A DNA stretch of 64,000 nucleotides from Bosea sp. 124 (GCF_003046175.1 NZ_PZZM01000001.1:4977001-5041000); one strand, 5' to 3'. Shown: positions 21,020 to 31,469, counted from the stretch's first letter. Notes: generated from the letters alone by a model not told the origin. Numbers and translations: made by a program.

Positions 21020-22107
21020 TGCTGCTGACCTCCACCTTCGGACGCTATCTGACGAAGCAGTTCACCCGCTCGATCCTGGGTGTATTCGGCACGTTCTTCT
21101 TCCTGATCGGCACGCTCGATTTCGTCGAGCTGATGCGGAGAGCCGGCGATTCGCCGGCTGCGACGACGCCGCTGATCGTGCAGCTCGCGCTGTTTCGCGT
21201 GCCGAGCGTGGCCGAACAGATCTTCCCCTTCGCCGTGCTGTTCGGCGGCATGTTCGCGCTGCTGACACTGAGCCGGAAGCTCGAACTTGTCGTCGCCCGC
21301 TCTGTCGGCGTGTCGGCCTGGCAGTTCCTGCAGCCGGCGGCGATGGTCGCCGGTGTGATCGGGCTCGTCTCGATCCTGGTCTACAACCCCGTCGCGGCCG
21401 AGCTGAAGCGCAAGGCCACGGCGCTCGAAACCCGCCTGTTCGTTCGTGCCGCCATGTCGGGCAACGCGCCCGACATCTGGCTGAGGCAGCGCAGCATCGA
21501 CGGGCAGGCGATCATCCGGGCGTCCGGATCGCTGCCGGAGGGCAACGGCCTGGCGAATGTCGCGATATTCAGCTTCTCGCCCGGCGGCGGCTTCAGCGAG
21601 CGGATCGACGCGCGGCAGGCCGTGCTGCATCCCGGCTACTGGGAACTGACGGATGCCCGCGTCGTCTCCGCCATGGAAGAGCCACAGACGTACCAGACCT
21701 ATCTGTTCGCGACGACGCTGGAGCCCGAACAGGTGCGGCAGAGCTTTACCCCGCCCGACGCCGTCGGGTTCTGGTCGATGCCGGCCGTGATCGAGCGGAC
21801 GCAGCGGGCCGGCCTCGACACCACGCGCTACGAACTACGCTACCAGTCGCTGATGGCGCGGCCCCTGCTGCTCGTCGCCATGGTGCTGGTGGCCGCATCC
21901 GTTTCCTTAAGATTTTTCAGGTTTGGTGGGGTGACCAAACTGGTGATAGGTGGTGTCGCCGCAGGCTTCGTGCTCTATGTTGCGACGCAGCTTTCGGAAG
22001 AGCTCGGTTCGTCGGGCATCGTCAATCCGATGGTCGCAGCGTGGCTGCCCGCGACCATTGGAGCGATGCTGGGTGTTCTGGCCCTCCTCCATCAGGAAGA
22101 CGGGTAA
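21019..22107 (+). CDS. lptG: LPS export ABC transporter permease LptG
   Basis: LptG is the partner permease of LptF in the LptB2FG complex. The 362-residue product has the same layout: N-terminal helices beginning LTSTFGRYLTKQFTRSILGV, a periplasmic domain, and C-terminal helices ending in WLPATIGAMLGVLALL. The motif LELVVARSVGVSAWQFL (about residues 92-108) is the coupling helix region that contacts LptB. The start overlaps the lptF stop by one base and lptD follows after 37 bases, an operon for LPS export. Confidence 0.94.
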   Translation: MLLTSTFGRYLTKQFTRSILGVFGTFFFLIGTLDFVELMRRAGDSPAATTPLIVQLALFRVPSVAEQIFPFAVLFGGMFALLTLSRKLELVVARSVGVSAWQFLQPAAMVAGVIGLVSILVYNPVAAELKRKATALETRLFVRAAMSGNAPDIWLRQRSIDGQAIIRASGSLPEGNGLANVAIFSFSPGGGFSERIDARQAVLHPGYWELTDARVVSAMEEPQTYQTYLFATTLEPEQVRQSFTPPDAVGFWSMPAVIERTQRAGLDTTRYELRYQSLMARPLLLVAMVLVAASVSLRFFRFGGVTKLVIGGVAAGFVLYVATQLSEELGSSGIVNPMVAAWLPATIGAMLGVLALLHQEDG

Positions 22108-22144
22108 ATCTTACTGTGCCTATGGTTAATTTAGGATTGAGCGT

Positions 22145-24694
22145 ATGCTTCCGGGCGTGACACGCATGGCTCGTTTTGCCGCGGCGACCGCCCTCGCCTC
22201 GAGCCTTGCCTGTATCCTGGCCTCCGCCGGGAGCGCCTTCGCGCAGACTCCGCCTGCCAAGCAGGAGCGGATGGTCGTCGATGCACGCGAACTGGTCTAC
22301 GACAACGACAAGAAGACCGTTTCGGCCGTCGGCGACGTCCAGATTCTCTATCAGGGCCGCACGATCGAGGCCGACAAGGTCACCTACGACCAGGCCGGCA
22401 AGCGAGTCGTCGCGACCGGCAATGCCCGCATCACCGAGGCGAACGGCACCGTCATCACCGGCGACCGCTTCAACCTGACGGACGATTTCCGCGACGGCTT
22501 CATCGATTCGCTTCGCGTCGTGAACCCCGACAAGACCCGCTTCAGCGCACCCCGCGCCGAGCGTACCGACGGCGAAACCTTCATCTTCGAGAAGGGCATC
22601 TACACCGCCTGCGAGCCCTGCAAGGACAACCCCGAGAGGCCGCCGCTGTGGCAGGTCCGCTCGGCGCGGATCATCCACAAGAAGGCCGAGCAGACGATCT
22701 ATTACGAGGAGGCCCGTCTCGAATTCGCAGGCGTGCCGCTGGCCTATATCCCCTACATGTCGGGGCCGGATTCGACGGTGAAGCGGAAATCCGGCTTCCT
22801 GTCGCCGAAGTTCCTCAACACCGGGCCGCTCGGCTTTGGCGTCGGGCTGCCCTATTTCATCAACCTGGCGCCGAACTACGACCTGACGGTAACGCCGACC
22901 TATCTGAGCCGGCAGGGCCTACTCGGCCAGGTCGAATGGCGCCACCGCGTGGTGAACGGCTCCTACACGATCCGTGCCTCGGGCATCTTCCAGCAGGAGA
23001 AGGAAGCGTTCCTGGCGGCTCCCTTGGGCGCCGGCGAAGACACGTTCCGCGGCTCGGTGGAGACCAACGGCAAGTTCTTCATCAATCCGCGATGGACGTT
23101 CGGCTGGAACGCCTCGATGTCGACGGATCGCTGGTTCTACAAGAACTACCGCATCCTCAACGAGAGCTTCAGCGCCACCACCTACCTCCAGGAAGCGATC
23201 TCGACCGCCTATCTGAACGGCCAGAGCGCAACCGCCTGGTTCGACCTGCGCGGCTATTATTTCCAGCCGCTGACTTCGACGGACTGGCAGAAGCAGCAGC
23301 CGGTCGTACTGCCAGTGCTCGACTACAACAAGCGGGTTCACAAGCCGAGCTTCCTCGGCGGCGAACTGAGCTTCAACGCCAATGTCACGCATCTCACGCG
23401 CGATAGGGCGGCGTTCCAGCAGTTGCCCCGTCAGACGGCCTATCTGGTCAGCGGCACGACGAACACCGGCGTGGGCTATTCTCTGTATGACGGCTGCGCC
23501 GTCTATCAGAAGAGCACATGTCTGATCCGCGGCCTCGCCGGCAGCGTCGCGCGCGCCACCGCCGAGGTGTCGTGGCGGCGCAACATCATCGACCCACTCG
23601 GCCAGGTCTGGACGCCCTATGCCTCGGTGCGAGCCGACATCTTCTCGGTCAACCCGGACACGACCGGTTATCCGAACGCGAATGTCCGAACGATCGCCGA
23701 CACTTCGGACGAGGTCTTCGGCCGGGCGATGCCGGCGATCGGCCTGATGTATCGCTACCCCTTCGTCGCCAAGACGTCCTGGGGCACGCATATCATCGAG
23801 CCGGTGGCGCAGATCGTGGCCCGCCCGAACGAGACCAACAGCCTGCGCGTTGCCAACGAGGACGCGCAGAGCCTCGTCTTCGACGCCAATAACCTGTTCG
23901 AGTGGAGCGGCAAGTTCTCCGGCTACGACCGGGTCGAGGGCGGTACGCGCGCCAATGTCGGTGCGCTCTACACCGGGCGCTTCGGCAAGGAAGGCTTTGC
24001 CAACCTGCTGCTCGGCCAATCCTATCACCTGGCGGGCCGCAACTCCTTCGCCAGTGGAGACCTGCTCAACACCGGCCTGGATTCCGGTCTCGAGACGACC
24101 AAGTCCGATATCGTGGCGCGTGCCCAGTTCTCGCCCTTCACGGGACTGTTCTTCACGGGCGCGACACGTCTGAACCAGAGCACCTTCGAGACACAGCGCA
24201 TCGACGCCGCCGCGACCTATGCGACGAGTGTCGTGACCGCCTCGCTGGGTTATGGCCGCTATGAGCCACAACCCAACCTCGGTATCTTCCGCCGACGCGA
24301 GGGCGTTTCGCTCAACGGGTCGCTTCTGGTCACGCCGAACTGGCGCCTGCGGGCCGGCGTCCTGTTCGATCTCGACAAGTACAAATATGACCGCGAGGTC
24401 CGGGCCACTCAGTACGCCGCGTGGCTCGCGTCCCCATCGACGGTCGCGATCCCGAAATATACGGATACGGGATTGTTCCAGGCCGCCTCGACGTCGTTCG
24501 GGATCAACTACACCGACGAATGCACCGTCTTCGACGTCAGCTATTCGCAGAGCTATGCCGACCGCCAGTCCGGCGCGACGAAGGACACGCGCACCGTGAT
24601 GTTCCGGCTCGAACTCAGGACGCTCGGCGAGCTCAGCTACTCGCAAAACCTCGACGCCTCGTCCGTCGGCGACGGCGTGACCTCCAGCCGCTGA
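22145..24694 (+). CDS. lptD: LPS assembly outer-membrane protein LptD
   Basis: LptD is the beta-barrel that inserts LPS into the outer leaflet together with LptE. The 849-residue product has a signal peptide ending near SAFAQ (residue 37), an N-terminal OstA/LptA-like jellyroll with repeated GDVQILYQGRTIEADKVTYD strands, and a C-terminal barrel from about residue 220 to the end. A CEPCKDNP pair at residues 157-160 is the main cysteine feature. lptG is directly upstream. The gene that normally follows in relatives, surA, is missing; pdxA starts 42 bases later. Confidence 0.95.
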   Translation: MLPGVTRMARFAAATALASSLACILASAGSAFAQTPPAKQERMVVDARELVYDNDKKTVSAVGDVQILYQGRTIEADKVTYDQAGKRVVATGNARITEANGTVITGDRFNLTDDFRDGFIDSLRVVNPDKTRFSAPRAERTDGETFIFEKGIYTACEPCKDNPERPPLWQVRSARIIHKKAEQTIYYEEARLEFAGVPLAYIPYMSGPDSTVKRKSGFLSPKFLNTGPLGFGVGLPYFINLAPNYDLTVTPTYLSRQGLLGQVEWRHRVVNGSYTIRASGIFQQEKEAFLAAPLGAGEDTFRGSVETNGKFFINPRWTFGWNASMSTDRWFYKNYRILNESFSATTYLQEAISTAYLNGQSATAWFDLRGYYFQPLTSTDWQKQQPVVLPVLDYNKRVHKPSFLGGELSFNANVTHLTRDRAAFQQLPRQTAYLVSGTTNTGVGYSLYDGCAVYQKSTCLIRGLAGSVARATAEVSWRRNIIDPLGQVWTPYASVRADIFSVNPDTTGYPNANVRTIADTSDEVFGRAMPAIGLMYRYPFVAKTSWGTHIIEPVAQIVARPNETNSLRVANEDAQSLVFDANNLFEWSGKFSGYDRVEGGTRANVGALYTGRFGKEGFANLLLGQSYHLAGRNSFASGDLLNTGLDSGLETTKSDIVARAQFSPFTGLFFTGATRLNQSTFETQRIDAAATYATSVVTASLGYGRYEPQPNLGIFRRREGVSLNGSLLVTPNWRLRAGVLFDLDKYKYDREVRATQYAAWLASPSTVAIPKYTDTGLFQAASTSFGINYTDECTVFDVSYSQSYADRQSGATKDTRTVMFRLELRTLGELSYSQNLDASSVGDGVTSSR

Positions 24695-24736
24695 GCCGGA
24701 GCCCGGCAGCGGCGCCATGGTGACAAGGACTGCCAG

Positions 24737-25771
24737 ATGCGCGCGGAGGCCGCGATGCCCTTGCCGCCGCTCGCCCTGACACAGGGCGACCCGGCCGGTA
24801 TCGGACCCGAGCTCAGCCTGCTCGCCTGGCAGCGCCGCAAGGCTCTCGCTCTTCCAAGCTTCGCCTGCCTCGCCGATATCGACCATCTGGCGAGGCTGTC
24901 CCGACGGCTCGGACTCGACGTGCCCCTGGTCGCCTGTAGCTGGGACGAGGTCGGACGGCACTTCCCCGACGCGCTGCCGGTGATCCCGCTCGACGAGGCG
25001 GTGACTGCAGAGCCCGGGCGCCCCGACCCGGCGACGGCGCCAGGCACGATCGCATCGATCGCGCGCGCCGTCGCGGCCGTACGGCAAGGGCGAGCCGGCG
25101 CGGTCGTGACCAACCCGATCGCGAAATCGGTGCTCTACGCGGCCGGGTTCGCTCATCCCGGCCATACTGAATATCTCGCCCATCTCGCGGCCGATGGCGG
25201 GCCGCCGCCCCTTCCCGTGATGATGCTCTGGTGCGCCGAACTCGCGGTCGTGCCGGTCACCATCCATGTCCCGCTGCGGGCAGTGCCGGACCTGCTGACC
25301 ACGGAGTTGATCGTCGCGACCGGGCGGATCGTCGCAGAGGGCCTGACGCGCAGCTTCGGCATCGCCGCGCCGCGGCTGGCGCTGAGCGGACTCAACCCCC
25401 ATGCCGGCGAAGACGGTGCTCTCGGCCACGAGGATGCAACCGTCGTCCGGCCCGCCGTCGCGGCGCTGCGGGCACTCGGCATCGATGCCGGCGGTCCTTA
25501 TCCGGCGGATACGATGTTCCATGCGCGGGCACGCGCCGGCTATGACGCGGCCCTGGCGATGTATCACGACCAAGCGCTGATCCCGATCAAGACGATCGCC
25601 TTCGACGAGGGCGTCAACGTCACACTGGGCCTACCCTTCATCCGCACCTCGCCGGACCACGGCACCGCCTTCGACATCGCTGGCAAGGGCATCGCGCGGC
25701 CGGACAGCCTGGTCGCCGCGCTAAAACTGGCTGCACGCATGGTGGCGCAGCACGAACGGGCCGCCGCATGA
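24737..25771 (+). CDS. pdxA: 4-hydroxythreonine-4-phosphate dehydrogenase
   Basis: PdxA oxidises 4-phosphohydroxy-L-threonine in pyridoxal phosphate synthesis. The 344-residue product shows GDPAGIGPE near residue 17, the metal ligand segment [28 protein letters not shown] and the C-terminal [19 protein letters not shown]. The ATG at 24737 has AAGGA eight bases upstream. It overlaps rsmA by four bases (ATGA), the conserved pdxA-rsmA coupling. Confidence 0.95.
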   Translation: MRAEAAMPLPPLALTQGDPAGIGPELSLLAWQRRKALALPSFACLADIDHLARLSRRLGLDVPLVACSWDEVGRHFPDALPVIPLDEAVTAEPGRPDPATAPGTIASIARAVAAVRQGRAGAVVTNPIAKSVLYAAGFAHPGHTEYLAHLAADGGPPPLPVMMLWCAELAVVPVTIHVPLRAVPDLLTTELIVATGRIVAEGLTRSFGIAAPRLALSGLNPHAGEDGALGHEDATVVRPAVAALRALGIDAGGPYPADTMFHARARAGYDAALAMYHDQALIPIKTIAFDEGVNVTLGLPFIRTSPDHGTAFDIAGKGIARPDSLVAALKLAARMVAQHERAAA

Positions 25772-26616
25772 GCCAGATCGATACCCTGCCGCCCCTGCGC
25801 GAGGTGGTCGAGCGCCATGGGCTGATGGCGCAGAAGTCGCTGGGCCAGAACTTCCTCTACGATCTCAACCTGACCTCGCGGATCGCGCGCTCGGCCGGAT
25901 CACTGGAAGGCGAGACGGTCGTGGAGATCGGACCTGGCCCCGGCGGGCTGACGCGGGCGCTGCTGGCGAACGGCGCCGGCCGGGTCATCGCGATAGAGCG
26001 CGACCGGCGCTGCCTGCCGGCACTGGAGGAGATCGCGGCGCATTATCCCGGCCGTCTGGAGATCGTCGATGGCGACGCGCTGGCGGTCGACCTCTCGAGC
26101 CGGCTCGACGGCAGGCCCGCCCGCATCATCGCGAACCTGCCCTATAATATCGGCACGCCGCTGCTGGTCGGCTGGCTCAGCCCGGAGGCCTGGCCGCCCT
26201 GGTGGACCTCGCTCACGCTGATGTTCCAGCGCGAGGTCGCCGAGCGGATCGTGGCGACGCCGGAGCAGCGGGCGGATTACGGCCGGCTGGCGGTGCTGTG
26301 CAACTGGCGGTGCGAGACGAAGATCCTGTTCGACGTGCCGCGCAGCGCCTTCGTGCCTCCGCCCAAGATCACCTCGGCGGTGGTGCAGCTCGTGCCGCGC
26401 GCCCATCCGGAGCCCTGCGACCGGCGCCTGCTCGAACGGATCACGCTCGCGGCCTTCGGCCAGCGCCGCAAGATGCTGCGGCAAAGCCTGAAGGCCGTGC
26501 TGGCGGAGCCCGGCGCATGGATCGATGACGCCGGCCTCGCACCCACCGCCCGTGCCGAGGAGGTGCCGGTGGCAGGCTTCGTCAGGCTCGCCAACACGCT
26601 GGCGGCGCGGCTCTGA
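25768..26616 (+). CDS. rsmA: 16S rRNA dimethyladenosine transferase RsmA (KsgA)
   Basis: RsmA dimethylates two adjacent adenosines near the 3' end of 16S rRNA during 30S maturation. The 282-residue product has [19 protein letters not shown], the SAM motif [16 protein letters not shown] (about residues 51-66) and the catalytic [11 protein letters not shown]. The C-terminal helical domain is intact. It starts inside the pdxA stop codon and ends nine bases before the convergent gmk gene. Confidence 0.96.
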   Translation: MSQIDTLPPLREVVERHGLMAQKSLGQNFLYDLNLTSRIARSAGSLEGETVVEIGPGPGGLTRALLANGAGRVIAIERDRRCLPALEEIAAHYPGRLEIVDGDALAVDLSSRLDGRPARIIANLPYNIGTPLLVGWLSPEAWPPWWTSLTLMFQREVAERIVATPEQRADYGRLAVLCNWRCETKILFDVPRSAFVPPPKITSAVVQLVPRAHPEPCDRRLLERITLAAFGQRRKMLRQSLKAVLAEPGAWIDDAGLAPTARAEEVPVAGFVRLANTLAARL

Positions 26617-26625
26617 CGTCTGCGC

Positions 26626-27285
26626 TCAGGGCAGTTTCTCGGTCAGCAGTTGCTCGACGAATTCACCGAGGCCGATGGCGCGGCTGCGCTTGAGCCGCTC
26701 GGCGGCAAGGATCGAACGGACGGCCTCATAGGCCTTGTCGAGGTCGTCATTGACGATGACGTAGTCGTAGACGGTCCAGCGCGCGATCTCCTCGCGGGCG
26801 TTGGCAAGACGCTTGGCGATGACGTCGGGCGCGTCCTCGGCGCGGCGCACCAGGCGCGAACGCAGCTCCGCCATCGAGGGTGGCAGGATGAAGATGCTGA
26901 CGACGTCCTCGCGCGCGCGCTCCAGGATCTGCTGTGTGCCCTGCCAGTCGATGTCGAAGAGCACATCGCGGCCCGCCTTAAGCGAAGCTTCCACGGGCTT
27001 GCGCGGCGTGCCGTAGCCGTTGCCGTGCACCTCGGCCCATTCCAGCAGTTCGTCGCGATCGCGCATCTGCTCGAAGGTCTCGCGATCGATGAAGTGGTAA
27101 TGCACCCCCTCGATCTCGGAGGGGCGCTTGGCGCGCGTCGTCACCGAGATCGACAGGTCGAGATTGGTCTCACTCGGCGATTTGGACAGCGTCCGCGTCA
27201 GCGTCGATTTCCCCGCTCCCGAGGGCGAGGACATGATCATGATCAGGCCACGACGGGCCGGGCGCAGAACATCGGCCATCAGCAC
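26626..27285 (-). CDS. gmk: Guanylate kinase
   Basis: It converts GMP to GDP. The 219-residue product has the P-loop [11 protein letters not shown] near residues 19-29, the GMP-binding [12 protein letters not shown] and DWQGTQQI segments, and a normal C-terminal lid. The first codon is GTG at 27285, with an ATG at 27279 two codons later; GGAG lies before both. It immediately follows yicC with one-base spacing, so the two are coupled. Confidence 0.95.
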   Translation of the reverse strand: MLMADVLRPARRGLIMIMSSPSGAGKSTLTRTLSKSPSETNLDLSISVTTRAKRPSEIEGVHYHFIDRETFEQMRDRDELLEWAEVHGNGYGTPRKPVEASLKAGRDVLFDIDWQGTQQILERAREDVVSIFILPPSMAELRSRLVRRAEDAPDVIAKRLANAREEIARWTVYDYVIVNDDLDKAYEAVRSILAAERLKRSRAIGLGEFVEQLLTEKLP

Positions 27286-28167
27286 TCACTCCACATTCTG
27301 AACCTGCTCGCGCATCTGGTCGACCACGGTGCGCAGTTCGAGGCCGATGCGCGAGAGGCCGGCATCGCCCGCCTTGGCGCAGAGCGTCGAGGCCTCGCGG
27401 CCGAATTCCTGAGACAGAAAATCGAGCTTGCGGCCGATCGGCCCGCCCTGGTCGAACAGCAGGCGCAACGCCGCGACATGGGCGTGCAGCCGGTCGATCT
27501 CCTCGCGGATGTCGGCCTTGACCGCCAGCAGCGCCGCCTCCTGATGCAAGCGCTGCGGATCGAGCGCCTGGCTCGCCTCCAGCAAGGCGGCGACCTGTGC
27601 CGCGATGCGTTCGCGGATGGCTTCTACCCCCCGGGCCGGATGCTGTTCGGCCTGAAGCGTCAAACGCGCGATGGTTTCGAGATGGCCGGAGAGGACGACC
27701 TCGAGCGCCCGGCCCTCGCTGGCGCGGGCCTCCTTCAGGCCGAGCACGACCGATTCCAGCCCAGCCAGAACCGCCGCCTCGACGACTGTCAGGGCATCCT
27801 CGCTCTCCTCGGCGAGTTCGACCACGCCACGGATGCCGAGCAGGCCGTCATAGGATGGCGGGCGCACGGTATCCGAGGCCGGGAGACGCGCGATCGACTG
27901 CAGCAGGCCTGCCAGCGCCGCCTCGTTGATGCGGGGGCGCGGCGGGCCGGCATCGCTGGTGATCTGGAGATTGACGTGGAGCGTGCCGCGCGCAAAGGCG
28001 CCGGTCAGACGCTTGCGGGCAGCCTCCGCCAGCACCTCGAAGCCCGGCGGCACGCGCACGCGAATGTCCAGGCCACGGCCGTTGACGCTGCGAATCTCCC
28101 AGGCCCAGGCATGGATGCCCACGGTTCCGGCCGCGCGGGCAAAGCCCGTCATGCTCTCGATGGCCAC
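27286..28167 (-). CDS. yicC: YicC family protein
   Basis: It belongs to the YicC family; the E. coli member has been reported as an endoribonuclease acting on small RNAs. The 293-residue product opens with the signature IESMTGFARAAG and closes with the DUF1732 domain, containing EIDRLHAHVAALRLLFDQGG and FLSQEFGREASTLCAKA. It sits between mltG and gmk on one strand, the standard alphaproteobacterial order. The stop codon abuts the gmk start. Confidence 0.92.
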   Translation of the reverse strand: MAIESMTGFARAAGTVGIHAWAWEIRSVNGRGLDIRVRVPPGFEVLAEAARKRLTGAFARGTLHVNLQITSDAGPPRPRINEAALAGLLQSIARLPASDTVRPPSYDGLLGIRGVVELAEESEDALTVVEAAVLAGLESVVLGLKEARASEGRALEVVLSGHLETIARLTLQAEQHPARGVEAIRERIAAQVAALLEASQALDPQRLHQEAALLAVKADIREEIDRLHAHVAALRLLFDQGGPIGRKLDFLSQEFGREASTLCAKAGDAGLSRIGLELRTVVDQMREQVQNVE

Positions 28168-28279
28168 GATGTCGGTCTCCGCCCCTCAACGCGGCCGGAC
28201 CGTAGTGGCGGGGGCAGCGGGGAGCAAGCGCGGGCCGGCCCGCCGGTTCAGGAAAACGGGGACGGCGGCGCGCCGGGCG

Positions 28280-29698
28280 TCAGGGCCGGAGCGCGGGAAC
28301 CTGCTTCGGCGAATTGAGATCGAAGCTCTTGTTCAGCAGCGGGTCGCGCGCCGTTCCCTCCGAGGCGTCGAAGGCGCGCGCGCGCACGCCTCCCGCGAGA
28401 TTCGCCCCCTGCTGGGGTCCCGAAGCGCCGGCGCGGCGGTTGCCGGGAGCCGGCCAGGTCTCGATGGCCTCGCCCTCGGCTGGCGGCTGGCCGGGCGCTT
28501 CCGTGCGCGTGTCCGGCCCCGGGGGCGGCTCGACCTTGTCGACGGAGGTTTCCGCCGCAGGCTTGCCGGGTTCGCGGCGCGTCGCCTCGATCTGGCGCCA
28601 GCGCCCGACATTGCGGTTGTGCTGATCGAGCGTTTCGGCAAAGGCGTGTCCGCCGCTGCCGTCGGCGACGAAATAAAGATCCCTGGTGCGGGAATGATTG
28701 ACCACCGCCTCCATGGCGGCCCGGCCGGGATTGGCGATCGGCCCCGGTGGCAATCCATCGATGACATAGGTGTTGTAAGGGCTGGCCTGGGTGATCTCGC
28801 TGCGCTGTATCGAGCGGCCGAGCGTGCCCTTGCCGCCGACGATGCCGTAGACGATCGTCGGGTCGGACTGGAGCTTCATCTTGCGATTCAGCCGGTTGAT
28901 GAAGACGCCGGCGACGCGCGGCCGCTCATCGGCGCGCCCGGTCTCCTTCTCGACGATGGAGGCAAGCACGACGAGTTCCTGCGGCGTCTTGATCGGGAGG
29001 TCGGCCGGCTTGCGCTCCCAGACCCGCGCGAGCACGGCGCGCTGGTCGCGCGTCATGCGGTCGATGATCGCCTGCCGGCTGAAGCCACGCGGAATCCGGT
29101 AGGTATCTGGCAGGATCGAGCCCTCGCGCGGCACCTGGATGATGTCGCCCGTCAGCAGATCGTTGTCCCGCAGCCGCGCCACGATCTGCTCGCTGGTCAG
29201 CCCTTCGGGCACGGTGATCGAATGCTCGACGACCTTGCCCTCGGCAATGATGTCGAGAATATCGGCTTGGCTGATTCGGGCCTTGAACAGGTATTCGCCC
29301 GCTTTCAGCTTGGTCCAGTTGCCGCTGACCAGCGCCGAGACGCGAAAGGCCCAAGGGTGCTCGATCATGCCTTCGCGCTGCAGCAGATCGGCGATCTCCG
29401 TCAGGCCGCTGTCCTTGGGGATGATCAGGACGCGATCACTCGCGAGCGGCCCGGGCGCGCGGCTCTGGCTGCCGACCATCGCGACCCCGGCGCCGACCAG
29501 CCCTGCGACCACGAGCAACGCCGTGAACAGCCCGCTCATCATCGCAACGAAGGGGCTGCTGCGCCGACGCCGGCGCGCTTTCGGCGGCGGCGCCGGCGGT
29601 GCGACCGGCTTCAAAGCCTCGCTGGGGCTCTTCGGGGCAACGCGGGGCGAATCGTTCACGGGTCTAGCGCTCGCACTTCGGACATCATCACGGCCCAA
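28280..29698 (-). CDS. mltG: Endolytic murein transglycosylase MltG
   Basis: MltG cuts nascent peptidoglycan strands at the inner membrane and acts as a terminase for glycan growth. The 472-residue product has a Pro/Arg-rich cytoplasmic N-terminus, one transmembrane helix (SGLFTALLVVAGLVGAGVAM), a LysM-like region and the YceG domain with catalytic Glu in LASIVEKETGRADERPRVAG. The C-terminal 110 residues are a low-complexity Pro/Ala/Arg tail. The start is uncertain: TTG at 29698 or GTG at 29659. It lies downstream of fabF in the fatty-acid cluster. Confidence 0.92.
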   Translation of the reverse strand: MGRDDVRSASARPVNDSPRVAPKSPSEALKPVAPPAPPPKARRRRRSSPFVAMMSGLFTALLVVAGLVGAGVAMVGSQSRAPGPLASDRVLIIPKDSGLTEIADLLQREGMIEHPWAFRVSALVSGNWTKLKAGEYLFKARISQADILDIIAEGKVVEHSITVPEGLTSEQIVARLRDNDLLTGDIIQVPREGSILPDTYRIPRGFSRQAIIDRMTRDQRAVLARVWERKPADLPIKTPQELVVLASIVEKETGRADERPRVAGVFINRLNRKMKLQSDPTIVYGIVGGKGTLGRSIQRSEITQASPYNTYVIDGLPPGPIANPGRAAMEAVVNHSRTRDLYFVADGSGGHAFAETLDQHNRNVGRWRQIEATRREPGKPAAETSVDKVEPPPGPDTRTEAPGQPPAEGEAIETWPAPGNRRAGASGPQQGANLAGGVRARAFDASEGTARDPLLNKSFDLNSPKQVPALRP

Positions 29699-29854
29699 TC
29701 CGGCCAGACGGCAAAAACCGCGAACCGGAGCCTGTCGGCAAATAGCCGATTTACTAGAGCCGGATTCACGGTGCCTGTGAAAGCAAATTCGCGCTCCACA
29801 ATGAGCGGAGCACTCTAACGAACATTATGGCGAAAGCGCGCTGCCCGAAGGCAC

Positions 29855-31147
29855 TTACGCGCCATCGGCATAGCGCCGCATCACCAGCGACGCGTTCGTT
29901 CCGCCGAAACCGAAGGAGTTCGACAGAACAACGTCGATCTTCCGCTTGCGCGCGACGTGCGGAACGAGATCGAGATCGGTCTCGACGGAGGGATTGTCGA
30001 GATTGATCGTCGGCGGCGCGATCTGGTCGCGAATCGCCAGGATCGCGAAGATCGCCTCGACCGCGCCGGCCGCGCCGAGCAGATGGCCCGTCGCCGATTT
30101 GGTCGACGACATCGCCGGCTTCTTCGGAGCGTTGGCGAGCAGGCGCTCGGCTGCGCGCAGCTCGATCTCGTCGCCAAGCTGCGTCGAGGTGCCATGCGCA
30201 TTGATGTAGTCGAGTTCGGAGGCTGTGATGCCGGCGCGGTTCAGCGCGGCCTGCATGCAGCGATAGGCGCCGTCGCCATCCTCGGCCGGCGAGGTGATGT
30301 GATAGGCGTCGCCCGACATGCCGTAGCCGACGACCTCGGCATAGATGCGCGCGCCGCGCGCCAGAGCGTGCTCGAGTTCCTCGAGCACGACGACGCCGGC
30401 GCCCTCGCCCATGACAAATCCGTCGCGATCCTTGTCATAGGGACGCGAGGCCTTTTCAGGCGTGTCGTTGAAATCCGTGGAGAGCGCCCGGCAGGCGCAG
30501 AAACCTGCGATGCCGAGACGGTTGATCGCCGATTCGGCGCCGCCAGCGACCATCACCTCGGCATCGCCGAGCGCGATCATGCGAGAAGCGTCGCCGATGG
30601 CGTGCGCGCCGGTCGAGCACGCGGTGACCACGGCGTGATTGGGGCCCTTGAGGCCGTGCTCGATCGAGACGTAACCGGCAGCGAGATTGCTCAGCCGGCC
30701 CGGAATGAAGAAGGGTGAGAGACGGCGCGGGCCGCGCTCCTTGAGCAGGATCGAAGCCTCGTAGATGCCGCCGAGCCCACCAATCCCGGAGCCGATGGCG
30801 ACGCCGGTCGCGATCTGGTCCTCGTAACTCTCGGGCTTCCAGTTCGCGTCGGTCAACGCCTGCTTGGCGGCAGCCATGGCGAAGACGATGAAGTCGTCGA
30901 CCTTGCGCTGCTCCTTCGGCTCCATCCAGTCGTCAGGATTGAAGGTGCCGTTCGAGCCGTCGCCACGCAGGATGTTGCAGGCGATACGCGCCGGCAGATC
31001 ACTGCAGTCGAAACTGGTGATGGGGCCGGCGCCACTGGCGCCGGCAAGGATACGAGACCAGGTCGGCTCGACGCCGCAGGCCAGCGGCGTCACCATGCCA
31101 AGTCCGGTCACGACGACACGTCGCATCGGGAGACTGCGCGAAACCAT
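29855..31147 (-). CDS. fabF: Beta-ketoacyl-ACP synthase II
   Basis: FabF condenses malonyl-ACP with growing acyl chains in fatty-acid elongation. The Cys-His-His triad is visible: Cys in VVTACSTGAHAIGDA, His in NAHGTSTQLGDEIE and His in SATGHLLGAAGAVEA. The 430-residue product is slightly longer than E. coli FabF. The ATG at 31147 is used; MRRVVVTGLGMVTPL at 31126 is where homology begins, but it lacks a ribosome site. It follows acpP by 34 bases and is cotranscribed with it. Confidence 0.96.
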   Translation of the reverse strand: MVSRSLPMRRVVVTGLGMVTPLACGVEPTWSRILAGASGAGPITSFDCSDLPARIACNILRGDGSNGTFNPDDWMEPKEQRKVDDFIVFAMAAAKQALTDANWKPESYEDQIATGVAIGSGIGGLGGIYEASILLKERGPRRLSPFFIPGRLSNLAAGYVSIEHGLKGPNHAVVTACSTGAHAIGDASRMIALGDAEVMVAGGAESAINRLGIAGFCACRALSTDFNDTPEKASRPYDKDRDGFVMGEGAGVVVLEELEHALARGARIYAEVVGYGMSGDAYHITSPAEDGDGAYRCMQAALNRAGITASELDYINAHGTSTQLGDEIELRAAERLLANAPKKPAMSSTKSATGHLLGAAGAVEAIFAILAIRDQIAPPTINLDNPSVETDLDLVPHVARKRKIDVVLSNSFGFGGTNASLVMRRYADGA

Positions 31148-31181
31148 GGCTCTTTCTGCAGCGATCGGCCAGAGCAGTCGA

Positions 31182-31415
31182 TCAGGCGGTCTTCGACAGG
31201 AACTTGACGGCGTCGCCGACGGTCACGATCGTCTCGGCCGCATCGTCAGGGATTTCGACGCCGAATTCTTCCTCGAACGCCATCACGAGCTCGACCGTGT
31301 CGAGGCTGTCCGCCCCGAGATCCTCGATGAAATTGGCGCCATCCACGACCTTCTCAGGCTCGACGCCGAGATGCTCGACCACGATCTTCTTCACGCGCTC
31401 GGCGACATCGCTCAT
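31182..31415 (-). CDS. acpP: Acyl carrier protein
   Basis: AcpP carries acyl intermediates on a phosphopantetheine arm. The 77-residue acidic product has the modification site [11 protein letters not shown] with Ser37 as the attachment residue. An AAGGAAAAG ribosome site precedes the ATG at 31415. It sits between fabG and fabF on the same strand, but a 257-base upstream gap suggests it has its own strong promoter. Confidence 0.97.
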   Translation of the reverse strand: MSDVAERVKKIVVEHLGVEPEKVVDGANFIEDLGADSLDTVELVMAFEEEFGVEIPDDAAETIVTVGDAVKFLSKTA

Positions 31416-31463
31416 GGGTCTTTTCCTTAAAGATTGAAAACACGCAACGCTGGATCGCGCCGC

Positions 31464-31469
31464 ATATAG
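31464..31469 (-). promoter_or_regulatory. Candidate -10 element for acpP
   Basis: Read on the minus strand this is CTATAT (ATATAG on plus), matching the alphaproteobacterial -10 preference, and would place transcription start about 40 bases before the acpP ATG. No good -35 hexamer lies at the usual spacing. A perfect CTTGAC occurs further upstream, too far to pair with it. The call rests on the -10 match and position only. Confidence 0.35.

Noticed and set aside
22919-25573. An 884-codon open frame antisense to lptD and pdxA
   Set aside because: No recognisable motif and opposed by clear LptD and PdxA coding.
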